Part shown: piece after piece, positions 1 to 25,432 of the stretch | Position numbering within the stretch: the stretch's first letter is position 1 | How the letters are laid out: every line of letters starts with the position of its first letter | Source: Muricea muricata | Taxonomy: Eukaryota; Cnidaria; Anthozoa; Malacalcyonacea; Plexauridae | DNA length: 64,000 bases | Reading direction: 5' to 3' | Assembly: GCA_963855995.1 (NCBI GenBank) | Contig: OY979725.1 | Location: 1,054,001 to 1,118,000 of the forward strand | Notes under the pieces: generated by a model | Told to the model about the DNA's origin: nothing | Seen by the model: the letters and a program-made list of their open reading frames with translations, nothing else | The model's database searches: none | Made by a program: the position numbers and the translations under genes

Positions 1-9
1 GTTACTTAC

Positions 10-1405
10 CTTAAATCTAAGTTCTTTCATATCTTCTTCATGCTATAAATTTTAAAAAATGTTACATAACCAGTCAAATCAAAGAAAATATAAAATGGAA
101 GTTACTATTAATACAAAATTGATCATGAACGATCACCTTCTTTTCTTTCCTTTCCAAAGTTGAGACTTTCAACATGAAACTTTCAAGTTTTTGCTCCAGT
201 TTTTCAACACCAAACTGTTTAATATTATTGCCACTGCAAGTACTCTGATGATCCTAGTTTAATATACATATCATTAAAGACGTTGCTATCAATGTGAAAA
301 AACATTGCTATCAATAAATGCAAATCTGGCATCGACAAGTAAATCTAGCATCAGCACTAGCCTAAATGGCAATATATTGTATGCAACAAAACATGTTTTG
401 CAGACATGCCTAAATAAAGTGTGCCAGACCAGCACAATTAAATACCAAAATGACAGTATGGATCAGATCAGATCAGTGCACACAATGTTTTCAGACTTCA
501 AAATTGACTTTGCTAGATATTCATATCGAGGTGTTCTTTTCGAGTCACATACATCCGGGGTTGGCAATTCTTTTATTTTTTCTTTCACTTTCTTTTATAA
601 TAAAAGATTTCTTTTTAAGCCAAAACTTTTCTTATATTTCCTTTTATTATTTTTAAAATTCTATTATTATAAAATTAATATTTGATAATTAATAATTTTA
701 CAATTTACATTTTACACAAACTTTTGCCATTTTGTTGTTGTTTAAAAAGACTGATGTCATATTGTTATGTCATCATAATTATTCTGATACTTCAAAAATC
801 TTTATTACTAAAAAATCTTCTTTTATTAATAAAAGAAAAAATAAGATTTTCATTTTTTAAAAATCTTTTTTCATCCAACCCTGCATACATCAATTGTATT
901 CTCATATATTTGACAGGACTCCAAAACACAGAATCATACCTGTAAAAGAGAACCAAGACATCCCTGCCAGATACAGCCTTCATTACAACAGTTCACTTCT
1001 AGCTGTTTGATCACTCTTCTGGCAGCATGATCTTCAAAAATCTAAAAATTATCTGGCTGTAATTGCACTGCCACAAATTACCACATTTAAATTTGCAAAA
1101 CAAACATTACATTGGCATCCGATATTTCAATTCTACACGATGGACACCGAGGATCTGCCCTGTTGGAAATAATATTAGATATAATATTATTACTGAACAT
1201 AGTACAATATTGAAAACAGTTTTAACAGCGTGACTTACTTGAGTATGTCGTCAATGCAGAGGGCACAAAACTGGTGTCCACAATCTCGAATTTGAACCGG
1301 ATCTTTTAAAACCTCGAGACAAATTGCGCATTCCCAAGCCTGCCTGGCCGTATTTTGATCCTTAAACCACTTCAAAGGGTAACCAGAGTTACCGTTTGTG
1401 GCCAT
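10..1405 (-). CDS. TRAF-like RING finger protein, 5' exons (incomplete)
   Basis: Partial gene that runs off the left edge. Exons read on the minus strand: 1405-1239 (start ATG), 1159-1111, 1041-940, 233-137 and 42-10, all with GT-AG borders. Exons 1-3 join in frame and encode a C3HC4 RING with CAIC, CGHQFC, CALC and CPSC, followed by a stretch with NCCNEGCIWQGCL like the first TRAF-type zinc finger. Exon 233-137 encodes a charged helix (EKLEQKLESF) that fits the TRAF coiled coil, and 42-10 continues it in phase 0. TRAF proteins are cytoplasmic adaptors and E3 ligases for TNF-receptor and Toll/IL-1 signalling. At least one zinc-finger exon between 940 and 233 was not found, and the MATH/TRAF-C domain would lie outside the window. 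The start lies 295 bp beyond the stop of the katanin gene on the same strand. Class is fairly certain; the exact TRAF paralogue is not. Confidence 0.75.
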
Positions 1406-1656
1406 TTCAACTCAAAATTAATGAGCAAAGTTAGGAAAGATACCCATTTCGTTTCACATTGTTTCAGAGGTATTGTTTAGAATTCGCAGAATTTAGTTCA
1501 CTTCCGTTAACTGATCTCACAATTCGACCTGGATAGTGTATAGCGACGCGAAAAAAGTCATTGATGGAAAAATAGGTTTGTAAATTGAATATATATTACA
1601 TTAACAGTATAACTAGTGCAATTCACACAGGGAACTGACATTTGGCATTTCACATA

Positions 1657-1662
1657 TTTAAT
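1657..1662 (-). other. Candidate polyadenylation signal for the katanin gene
   Basis: ATTAAA on the minus strand, about 40 bp beyond the katanin stop codon and ~250 bp before the TRAF-like start. No canonical AATAAA was seen in this short gap, so the 3' end must lie within or close to it. Confidence 0.35.
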
Positions 1663-1700
1663 CTCACCGGTTTGCCCGTCCTACTGAATCAGAACTGAGT

Positions 1701-8175
<6,475 letters not shown>

Positions 8176-8904
8176 CGCGAAACACAACCTCTCGTAAAAG
8201 ATGCTTATGTGGCTTCGAAAAGGAAGACGGTTTTTGAAAAAACGCAACCGTCTTGAACGAAATGTCCTGAAACTTACAATTTACAGACCAAATGAAAATA
8301 ATTAAAATAAGCCCTAAATTTCCCCCGATTCGCTTTTGGACCCGTTTAACGGAAAACGCTCAAAGTTGTGTTTACAATCAGGCTTTTCAGGGGGGGGGAG
8401 GGGGAGGGGGAGGAGTGGGAGGGGAATTAATAAAATTTTAATTTGATAATTTATTTTGCACTTGAAAATGATGAGAATGGACCAAAGATTACAAATATTT
8501 GAGCATTACTTGAGATCGTAACATTTTAAAGCCCAAAAAAATGTGCAATGATGAGCAATTAGCTCAGTTTTTGAAATCTTTAATGTTTCCACTTACAACA
8601 TATTTACACCACGTTTCCCTGCTACTGCTGATATTGAGCCCTCATGTAATGTGTAATATCAATATTTTTCGGGGAAATTTCAAAATACCTGATAATTAAC
8701 CTCGTGGAAACTGGAGTTGAAATTCAAGTTGCTTTTTTGAACCAATATTTTGGAGCTCTGAGGACAAAAGTAAGTAAAGTTTATTTGTTGCTTATGAATG
8801 AATTACTTAATGCAAAAAGAACATTATATCTTGATTTTAAATGACTAAATTGACCCATTTGATTTCTTCAGAAATATAAAAAATACCGTAATATCATATG
8901 CAGG
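8176..8904. promoter_or_regulatory. Divergent promoter region between katanin and NUP37
   Basis: 729 bp between the start codons of two genes transcribed away from each other. It must hold both 5' UTRs and probably both promoters. Visible: a G-rich run with repeated GGAGGGGG blocks at about 8391-8425, and AT-rich flanks. No TATA box was identified with confidence. The shared-promoter idea is inference from the head-to-head arrangement. Confidence 0.5.
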
Positions 8905-11015
8905 ATGCCAGCAGGAAGACCCAGTAATAGCGAAGAGATAGAAAGCACATGTTACTTTCCTTGCACTGAAATAATCAATGCAGTTGAATTCAGTCCATAT
9001 CAAAACACGTCCAAACTGATTGCCTATGGTGGAGAGAACAGAGTGTGTGTTGGATCTTGTACTTTTGATGATGAAAATTTGCAGGAATTCAAGTTTGAAC
9101 ATCAAGTTGATATTTTACACGGTGCTCGGGTGGACACCATTTCATGGTCACCACAAAGCTCCCTTGATCACTACCCTGGATTGTTGAGGTGAAAACATAT
9201 GGGTGGATTAATATTGTAAGAATGTGACCAACTCACATGCATTCATCCTTGGTTTGTATTGTAGGTCATGCAACACATCCCCCATTCCCTATCCTTAATT
9301 ACTGTACGCTTGACTTACCAGCCATTTATTAACTCAGTCACCAGTTGAGTGCCAGGTTGAGTGCCATGTAATGCATTTAGAAAAAGCAATATATTTTTAC
9401 TATTCAAACAAATTGCAAAGAAGGCAACATCACAATGTTGACATTTCATATACTAGGTTTTGCACTGCTGGTGGAGACAAAAAGTTACGGTGCTTTTCTG
9501 TCGATCTGAAGAATAATTCTACAGTTCAAATGTTGGACGGTCATGAGAGTTACATCAATGACTGTGTTTTTAATCCAGTACAAGGAGATGTCATTGCTAG
9601 TGTTAGTGGTATGTACATGTTGATAGTACTTCCATTCTATTGGATTGTCTCAGAAAATATCCCCAACCTCACCCTTGGTTGGGAAAAATGTCCTCTGTGG
9701 GTGGGTTACAGATCTTGGAATGACCTGTTTTACATAAGTGTCGCCCAAACCTTTTGTTTAGGCATTTGTGCATGTACTTGAGTTGCACTGAATGTAAAGG
9801 ACAAAAGGGAGATTAAAAACAAGAGTGTCCACTGTATTACTGACTTTAAGTGTAGTCATGTACTGTAATATGTCCTTGTCTCTCTTGAACATTGTCATAT
9901 GCAAGATTTAATAAACATTTTTAAGTCCAAATAAGTTTCGTACTACATGAAAGGAGACCAGAATATGACACATTATAGTGTATTTTTATGTAGATGACCA
10001 CACGTGTCGTATTTGGGATGTGGAAAGTGGCGAAGAAAGGGCATTGTTCTCTTTAACGTCTCCTGGTGTCTCTGTCAAATGGATCCCTAATGAGCCAAAC
10101 AAGGTAGCTGAATGCAGTTGTGTTGATTCTCTTTTGCAAGATGTTCTCTTTAGTAAAGATCGTGCAAATCAAAGTTTCTGCTTCAGCTATGCCAAGTTTT
10201 ATACTGGCTAAATCACTGATCAGTTAAGTTCATCAGGAAAAATATGTTTTCTTTTGAATAGCTATTGGTAGCACAGAAGAACGGAACTATACGAATATAC
10301 GACATTGTCAGCCAGCGGCCATTCATGTCATTCAATACACTAACATCGCCACTGAAGTGTGTTGATTGGTCAACAGCTAATCCCGTCAGGGTTGGGGGAG
10401 TTGCTTCAAATGAATGGGAGATTTGGGATATATCTCAATACAGGTAGAACATGTTGTAATACATGGTTCTAAATTATACAGGGCTGGCTTTAGATGTCCT
10501 TTTGAAAAGTTAACAAACTAAAAATAAATGTACTGGATATTGTTAGTTGCCCTCAAACAGGAAAGGAAGCCCATATCGAAGGTGCTTGTAGCTTCAAGTA
10601 AGTGTGGCATTGTGCTTAAGTGTTTGTAAGATAAGTACAAGCAATGTTGGAACCTATTGTGTTAACTATTTAGGTGGTGTAAGCTGACTGACAGCATATT
10701 TGCTACATCTGGCCGGCCTGGAAACCAGATGAAAGTGTTTCAAGTTGGTCATCATAAGGTAGCACACTAGTTGAAAATTGAAGAAAATCCCTGAACAGCT
10801 TGCACCTTTGCTACCTTATACCCCACATTAAATTATGCTTTGTGGTCCCTGTGAAAGGATTATCCTCAAGTATTTTTAAGTAAAACTTTTTAATTGTGTA
10901 GAACCCAGTGACTGCAAATCTTAAAGTTGGAGGTGGTCTGTCGTGGCACTGTCGGCTTCCCATCTGTGCAGCTGGGGGTGACCATGCGGTTCATTTATGG
11001 CGCTTGGAACTTTAA
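8905..11015 (+). CDS. NUP37: Nucleoporin Nup37 (WD-repeat protein)
   Basis: Seven exons: 8905-9188, 9457-9608, 9994-10103, 10262-10443, 10547-10597, 10674-10758, 10902-11015. They join in frame to 325 aa, against 326 aa in human. The product is the WD40 propeller subunit of the Nup107-160 Y-complex of the nuclear pore. Landmarks shared with vertebrate Nup37: AYGGENRVCVGSCTF near the N-terminus, DDHTCRIWD at the exon 2/3 join, VAQKNGTIRIYD in exon 4, EWEIWDI, and GLSWHCRLPICAAGGDHA at the C-terminus. Exon 5 is only 51 bp; its acceptor at 10546 was chosen because only this one keeps the frame and restores the PQTGKEAHIEGACSFKW block matching the family. The start at 8905 is the first Met of the open frame; an upstream untranslated exon is possible. 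It is divergent to katanin and convergent with the kinase gene downstream. Confidence 0.95.
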
Positions 11016-12323
11016 CCCCTCCCCTAAAGAAGAGACACAACCATTAGTTCTACTGGCACTGCTTGAAGGGTGTAACATCTCATGACAAGTAACAAAAATT
11101 TGTTGCAACATCTATTATAACAGTACGCTTTTCAAGACATTCTTTGGTTTTATGTGATGTTATGGATTTCAATAGGGGTCAACTCTAAATCAAGTCACAG
11201 TTTTCAGATTGAATTTAATGTTCATAGCACGTGTTAGCCATGTGTTTGGTAGCAAAAATGTGCATATTGTTTGCTTGTTCCAGTACAGCATAAGCATCAA
11301 TACTGTCGAGGTTGACGACACCCAGATTCATTGCATACTGGCACAGTGAAACCAAGAATACAACCATGCAGACCTAGTCAGCCTAATGCTTTTGTAAATA
11401 TTATAAAATATATCAAAATTTATTATACAATAAAATACCATATTGATGCTAAAAACTAACACAGAAGGTACACGGTCAACTACCTTTACCAGCAGACAAT
11501 AAAATATATGAAAAAACATACACCGAAGAACACATCTTGTAAACTCAAGATATGAGCTACTAACAACAAGACAACAATTTTGCGGTGATATAGCTAATTA
11601 CTAAATATCAATTTGACGTTTTCTCCACATCCTCTCCACTCTTATTCTTTTACGTTAAGAATCATGAATTTACCGCTGCCTTTGATGTCACCACAAATTT
11701 GATACAGGGACCAAAGAACAGCACATTCGTACACCTACGACCTAACGACATGAAAGAATAATCTAAAGCAACTACCTTATATTTTCAATAACTTAGTTAA
11801 AATATGTTACAATAATATTAATTCAATACATTAAACTTACAGTCTTGATTTAAAGTTACAGTATCATGACCTGAGAGATCTTTACAAGAGCAAAATTTCC
11901 TACAAAAAGAAAATGGCAATTAGGAATTACACTACACAATCATAACCAAAGTTAAAATGCACAAAATACAACAAAATGTTCAAGATATGCTACAAGCACA
12001 GATTGCAAGACTAAACTTCAAGTCTGCAATCTGAACTATATCTTGTTTTTGCTTTCCCTTTTGTCCTTTACACTCGATGCAATGTATAATGCACGAATGC
12101 CTAAACAAAAGGTTAACTGGAATAAAAATCCTTTGGTATGGCATGAGTTCAGAAAGAGTCTCATTTTACTAGTGCTTTTCAGTCCATACAGATAACTCTC
12201 CCAGTGACACCAAAGCAAAGATGTTGAAATTAGCTTTACTGACATCTAACCAAAGAGAATAGTATATTTGAAAAAACCCCGGCTATCTTAGTGGGTTCGG
12301 TTGTACCAAAGGTAATATTTTTT
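11016..12323. other. Convergent 3' region between NUP37 and the kinase gene
   Basis: 1.3 kb of AT-rich sequence with no supported gene. It contains AATAAA on the plus strand at 11429-11434 and again near 11498, suitable for NUP37, and AATAAA on the minus strand at 11419-11424, suitable for the kinase gene. If both are used, the two transcripts would overlap or abut. A possible alternative last exon of the kinase gene starts on the minus strand at about 11901 (see that entry). Confidence 0.4.
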
Positions 12324-19598
<7,275 letters not shown>

Positions 19599-20126
19599 AA
19601 TCTTTTCACCGTTTGAAACTTTGAATTACCGCCATTTTGAGAATATTTGATTTAAAAGTAACGTTTCGTACTTCATGTTAGCATAACAATCATGGGATAT
19701 TAAAAACAGGCACGTGCTGCGTCCGTTCTTGTTTTCAAATTAGTTGAAACCGATTTACACTTTACGACAAGTAGCACAAGTAGCATGCGATTCTTATTCG
19801 AATAAAAGGAATAGTTCTCTGACCAGAGATAATTTTAATTGACAAGCTTTGGACCACTAGACTGGCGTCGTCTATTACTATTATGTTTTTACTTGACCGC
19901 GCTCCACCCATATTTACACGGATTCTTATTCTGGTATATGGAAACGACTCAGTCTGATGATAATTTTGTAATAAAATCGAAATATTACTTACTCAATTTT
20001 CTTGCTTAACTCATATTTTGGGTTTCAAGGTGCTAATCTTCGGATTATGTTTTGTATTATATAAACGACTTATTATCTACAACTATATATACAATATTAA
20101 GATGAGTCAATTCCTGCCTAAAGTAT
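19599..20126. other. Intergenic gap upstream of the kinase gene
   Basis: 528 bp between the kinase start and the stop codon of the NADH dehydrogenase gene, both minus strand. It should hold the kinase promoter and the 3' end of the upstream gene. No repeat or distinct motif was recognised. Confidence 0.4.
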
Positions 20127-23100
20127 TTAAATTCTTGATGTATCCCGTCCACTAACTTTGGTTTTAATCCAGTCAAAACCAACTAAGAATCTGGTTCGCC
20201 ATCCCACGCACTCGTTCAGGTAAGACGCTCTCCACAACCACATAACCCACCAGCCAGATAAACTACCGAGCACGGGCACCTTCAGAACCGCTTTATCGTC
20301 ACCGACGTACGCGAATGAGCCTAAATGCCGATACCTAAATGGCTCTAAGCCCCGGGCTTTGAAGTCTTGATTTGCTTCTTTTGAATGCAAGGTTGTGAAA
20401 TGACTGCCGAGGTAGTGGCCTTGTTGGGAAGCAACTTGTGCAGTGGCTGGGTAGCTGCGTACTTTACTGTCGACCTTCTTAAGAATTTCTCGAAATTCAT
20501 TCATGTTCAATCTCTTATTACCGTCCTTGTCAACTTCGCTGAAAGCTCTAGAAAGAAAATAAACCAACTGTATTACCCTAGGACCTTGATTATTGTACAG
20601 TGATCTCTGATAGAGAGAACTCTGACCTCTGATATCCAGTTGATCTGAAAGCACGAAAAAGTACTGGCACTAGTTGTCAAATAGAAATCCATTTTTCTGT
20701 CCAAATTATCAAATTTCTCAATGATAAAATACAATTTACTTTGCTTCGAAATTTCTGACAGACTTGTAATTTTCTTTATTACAGACAGTTACTGAGTTTC
20801 AACAATTTTCACAAAGGAAAACAAAAGATATAAGTGATTAACAACAGCAAAATGATTTCTATTCGGTAAATAGTTCCAGGCCTTTTACTCACGGTTAGAT
20901 CAGCTAGATATCAAGAGTACGTTACTTTTTCAAGGATTTTTGCCAGGTGGTGGAGAAATACGACGCGACTTGAGGATATCTACGTTTGGCTTCTTCCATT
21001 ATACCTGAAAAATTCATTGAATCAAAAAAATTATAAGTACCGGTGAAAATAATAAAATAATAAAATAATAAATTATAAGTACCGGTGAATTATAAGTACC
21101 GGTGAGTCAGGGCCTGTGTGCAAAAGTGGAAAGTGATTTTTTTTCCAACTGACGCAGAAAGGCATAAAACTCGACAACATCAGGGATATTGAGACAAAAA
21201 GTTACTTAAAATCGAAAATGCTAACTTTAGTATGCGTATAACCAGTTGCTGAACATGCTTAGAAAGTTTGAAATATCTAGTGGATAGCATTATTCCACTT
21301 TCAAACAACTGACTTTGGTATTATATTCATCCAGTATTAGAGTTATCATTAGACTTATAGAAATGGTATCAGCATTGACGAGACTTTTTGTTCACGCAAG
21401 AATATCAACGCTCATGCAACTTTTTCCCATTAATCTGGCATAGCTGGTGAAGTTGTGCAACTCTTGTCCATAAACTTGGTGTTAATAACTTCTATCGCCT
21501 ATCGTGTTCATTTGTAAAAATTCAAAGATCATGGTAAATGTTAAAAGTTTTCTTTTTTCACCAGTAAATTCTTCCATTGTCAATGAGCCATCGCGATCCA
21601 TGTCTGCTCTCCTGAACAACTCCCCGACACTTTCAACAATTTTCTCTTGCTCTACAACTGAACAATCCCCCATGGCATAAATAGTTCCCTTGCAGTTTTT
21701 TACCCGCAGATACTCATCCGTTATTAAACCATTCCTGGAAAAAAATCATGCATCTCAAAATCAACAAATCAAGTACATTTACAAAGCTACATTTTAATTC
21801 ATATGAAGAAATTGCCATCACTAATAACCTGTTTGTCTGGCCAGGTATTTTCCGGGCAATTTCTTTAGTCAATGGCACTGGTGCAATACCAGTAGCCCAC
21901 ACACAAGTACCATAGGTTTCGACTCGTTTTTCTTTGGTCTTTTTATCCATAATCACCAGCGAGTTTTTGTTCACTTCAGTAACACGCGAGTCAGTAACAC
22001 ACTCTATCTTATCCGTCTTGAAATGCTTCTCTGTGTAATCACTTATCTGAAATGCATATCAAGGTCTTTGTCAAAGATCATCTGAATACAAACACCATAT
22101 ATTTGTACACTAAGTCCCGGTACCTGTTCGTCATAACTGTTCAAGATATGGTCTCGGCTGTGCACAAGTGTGATGCGAGCGTGTTCTGCAAGTCCCGGAT
22201 ATTGCTTCTTCAAATCTTCCTTTACAAAATCTCGTAGTTCTGCAGCAAATTCCACACCTGCAATCATGAGGGAAAGCCGGACTCTTTATCTTTAATTAAC
22301 CTCTTAGTTCAATGACTGCTTAAACGTCGTGTTTTGTAATAACAATTGTTGACGTTTACTCACCCAAATGGCCAAATCGTTGAATTTTACATCGGGATAT
22401 TGAGATTTACAAGAATAATTCGATTTAGTAAGACAGCTACACAATAAAAACTTATCACAATGATGAAAAATTATTGAAAAGGTTGTTCAATTCATTTAGA
22501 ATGACATAAGGAGTCAGAAAACAAGCCAGAAAATGTGTAATTACAAAACATGACATTTACGTGCCCAAACGTAATAAAACAAAACATTTGATTGGTCACG
22601 GTTAACGGTAAATTGCAAATGATAATACACTGTTTAGCAGAATAGTTGGACCATTCCCCTTTCAGACAAACTTTTGAATTAGGAATACTCACTAGCATAG
22701 CTGGAAAGAGCATCCTAAATTTAGTAAAATGCCGAAGTTTGGTTGCAAAACATTGTAAAATGTGGAAAATAAATTTTGTATACTTTTCGAAAATTTCGAA
22801 ATCTGATTACACTTTTCCGTGCGTAATGCAAAAGTATACAAAATTTGCAAACTTCACAGGACTATATTTTTCATATTTTAGAATGTTTTGCAACCAAACT
22901 TCACAATTTTACTTCACAAGTTTAGGATGCTCTTTTCAGCTGCGCCAATGAATATTCCCAATTCAAAAGTTTATCTAAAAGGGGATTGGTCCGATAAATG
23001 CCCAACCAACTTACCTGTGGGTCCTCCACCAACAACCACAAAATGTAGCAACTTCTTGATGTCACTTTCGGATTGCCCTTGTATTGCTGCCGTTTCAAAG

Positions 23101-24405
23101 CAATCTACGATACTGTTTCTGATCTGTCGAACATCGTCAATTGATTTCAGAAAGTGACAATACTCTTTAACGCCCGGGGTATTGAATGTGTTATTTCTCG
23201 CACCGACACCAACAACCAAGTAATCATAATTCAGAGTGAACTCTGGATTAGAGCTTGTTATTCCTGATGAAAATAAACATAATTTTCATGGTCACGACTG
23301 AAATCTGTCATACCGGAACGAAATTTGAAATCTGGCGTACCCCTATAGGTAATTAATTAATTAACCAACCTGATATATCACGACATTTGATTTCTTGTTT
23401 CTCTACACCCACATCAACACACTTAGCTTCATGGAATCGAACTCCACTCTTGTGCCACTTGCTGTAGATTTTTCGAATCGGTTCCACGAGACTTCGAGCT
23501 TCTAGCGTACCCACTGTAACACTGGGCAACAATGGAGTCATCAGAAAGTAATTTCTTGGTGAAACAATCTCAATATCATACAAATCTGGCTTGAGATTCC
23601 TTTAGGAAATGATGACACCATTGTTACACAGGAATGGTAAACTACTGTTGGTAATTTAGGGACCAATCGTTAATTACGTCACGGTGGGGGGGGGCGGTAG
23701 TTTTGATAGGGGGTATGCTTTTCAACATTAGTAACTTTGGGGGGGGGGGTAAAAAAATGCAGGGGTTAAATTTTATTCAAAAAATGTGAAGAGGGGCAAT
23801 GTTTTCATTTTAGGTAATTGTGAAGGGGTAAAAATTTTATTTTTCCATTTTTTTCCAAAACCACCACCCTCCTGTGACGTAATTAACGATCGGTCCCTTA
23901 TAGCTTAGCAGCCTGTTTAGCCATAGGCGGCCCAATTCAGTGTGTACTTTCATATAGAGATCAGTAGCGAGCGGTAGCGTATTGTTTTACATATATAATA
24001 TTCGCTACCGCTCGCTACTGATCTCTATATGAAACTACACACTGAATTGGGCCGCCTATGGTTTAGCACGCAATTTAGCCCTTCGGCTGCAATGTGTTAC
24101 TTTGATCAAAAAGTCTATCTATATAATCGTTATTTCGTGCAAGTATACCTTAAAAAATTAACAGCAGCCCAGCCTGTCCCCAATACGACAATTTTCTTTT
24201 TCTTGCGTTCTTCTGAGGCCACTAAAGTCGGCGTTAAGCCATATTTTTGAGACAAATAAAGCAAAGAAGCAGTGCCAACAACGAAGACGCCGAAATACTT
24301 GACAGTAAGCGTCGATTTTTCACCGGATTTTTGGCCGAGTTTTTTGCTGAATTTACTCGCCAAGTAAAGAAAGCGTTTTAAAGAATCAACTCCTTTAGAA
24401 GGCAT
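20127..24405 (-). CDS. Type II (alternative) NADH dehydrogenase with two EF-hands
   Basis: Eight exons: 24405-24149, 23599-23370, 23263-23015, 22257-22124, 22046-21829, 21734-21562, 21004-20926, 20547-20127. They join in frame to 586 aa. The family is a single-subunit flavoprotein on the inner mitochondrial membrane that passes electrons from NADH to ubiquinone without pumping protons. The N-terminus is basic with a hydrophobic segment (YFGVFVVGTASLLYL), fitting a mitochondrial presequence or anchor. First dinucleotide fold: IVVLGTGWAAVNFL (residues ~71-84); second: FVVVGGGPTGVEFAAEL across the exon 3/4 join; ATGIAP and YAMGDCS close the FAD domain. Two calcium-loop motifs follow: DMDRDGSLTMEE (~407-418) and DKDGNKRLNMNE (~453-464). 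The C-terminus GSFAYVGDDKAVL and WRASYLNECVGWRTRFLV is typical of NDH2. The insertion with EF-hands suggests Ca2+ control, as in plant and fungal external enzymes; this is inference. Introns hold a MITE and other inverted repeats. Confidence 0.93.
21029..21100. repeat. Minisatellite with TTATAAGTACCGGTGAA unit
   Basis: The motif ATTATAAGTACCGGTGA occurs three times, with an AATAA-rich stretch between the first and second copies. It lies in intron 6 of the NADH dehydrogenase gene. Confidence 0.6.
22648..22992. mobile_element. Inverted-repeat MITE, family A, copy 1
   Basis: 345 bp whose arms of more than 150 bp pair along almost the whole length: outer GGACCATTCCCC against inverted GGACCAATCCCC, then AAACTTTTGAATT, AAAGAGCATCCTAAA and GAAGTTTGGTTGCAAAACA on both arms. 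A second copy of the same family is at 44331-44690. It sits in an intron of the NADH dehydrogenase gene, 22 bp downstream of the exon 3 donor. Target-site duplication not resolved. Confidence 0.7.
23660..23897. mobile_element. Inverted-repeat MITE with G-rich interior
   Basis: Ends GGGACCAATCGTTAATTACG and inverted GGGACCGATCGTTAATTACG match in 19 of 20 positions. The interior has runs of G and a GGGGTAAAAATT-like pattern repeated. It lies in intron 1 of the NADH dehydrogenase gene, 24 bp from the palindromic element at 23921. Confidence 0.7.
23921..24061. mobile_element. Near-perfect palindromic MITE with TTTAG target duplication
   Basis: 141 bp. Arms of ~65 bp begin CCATAGGCGGCCCAATTCAG on both strands and continue through TAGAGATCAGTAGCGAGCGG to a short AT-rich loop. 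Flanked by TTTAG at 23916-23920 and 24062-24066, a likely 5-bp target-site duplication. The arms are almost identical, which suggests a recent insertion. Confidence 0.8.
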
Positions 24406-24676
24406 TCTTAAATCAAAATATTAAAATGAAACAATAAAGCTTCGAAAGTATGAATATTTGTAACATTTTTTAATGACAGATGTAAACAAGTTCCCAGGCC
24501 CCAACAGAGGTCCCCGCCATTTTTGAAGCTCTGGAGAATCTTGAGATTTCCAAATAGTTTGTAAACTTGTAACACAAAGGCCTTGTTCTTTTGTCGCTTT
24601 TAGCTAATGATTTATCTTTATGTACTATAAATTAATTAGTTTAGTGAAAAATATTTCATAGATATATTTGTCTATC

Positions 24677-25421
24677 TTAATAACCTTCATCAGAGAATGT
24701 TATAGATTTATATGATGGGAAAAAGCTCTTCAGAATTTGCACAGTTACTGAATGATCAGCCCGTCCAAAACCCTGCAAATTTAAAAATAGTCAAAATATT
24801 AAGCTGCCGAAGGAATTCTGAATGAAAAATAAAGCCATATTTTTTCAGCTAATTTCAATATACCACACTGAGAAGTGAATATAACAATGGCATCATCACA
24901 ATCAGGGTCTACAAGGTACTCACAACAGAATATCCATAGACAAGAATCTTTCCATGCTCACTATTGTGCTCTATACGACCACCCCCAACACAGTCTGATT
25001 GTAAGCCAAGACTTTTTAGCTGGGGTAATACTTCATCATATATATCAGCTGGTCAAATTATGAAAAATTATGTATTAGCATGAATACTACCACACTATAT
25101 TGGGTCATCTGGAACAACCCATTTCATTGAATAAAATAATGTTGATGCATAAACTGGCAAATATTTGCTTATTTTCTGACCATTCCACACTCACTCTCTA
25201 ATATAGTCTACAGATCCATACCAAAAGGCTGGACTGGACGTGAACATCACGAAGACATACATGTACCTTAGGTTTATAAACCTACCATGATATTCAGCTC
25301 TGCTGTAGCCCCGTACTACATGTTTGTGATTACTGCCATCAATGACTTTCACCAAAATATATTTAAATCTACCGCTATTGTCTATATCAACGTTTTGAAC
25401 CTGGCCTAATTTTGAAGACAT
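24677..25421 (-). CDS. PHPT1: 14 kDa phosphohistidine phosphatase
   Basis: Three exons: 25421-25286, 25048-24924, 24772-24677. They join in frame to 118 aa, close to the 125 aa of human PHPT1. The enzyme removes phosphate from phosphohistidine in proteins and works as a small cytosolic monomer. Family landmarks: VDIDNSGRFKYILVKV near the N-terminus, GYSRAEYHADIYD spanning the exon 1/2 join with the predicted catalytic His45 (equivalent to human His53), CVGGGRIEHNS, ILVYGYSV and, at the end, FGRADHSVTVQILKSFFPSY. The start codon at 25421 is preceded within 3 bp by the target-site duplication of a hAT-like MITE, so the 5' UTR must derive from that element or be joined by splicing. The neighbour downstream (NADH dehydrogenase, same strand) starts 272 bp away. 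Confidence 0.93.
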
Positions 25422-25432
25422 CTTGTATTTTA

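Noticed and set aside
305..685. 126-codon plus-strand frame inside the TRAF-like gene
   Set aside because: Low-complexity Phe/Leu/Tyr-rich translation of AT-rich intron sequence on the opposite strand.
20127..20654. N-terminal extension (MLSDQLDIRGQ...) of the last NADH dehydrogenase exon
   Set aside because: Intron sequence upstream of the acceptor at 20548; the frame simply stays open.
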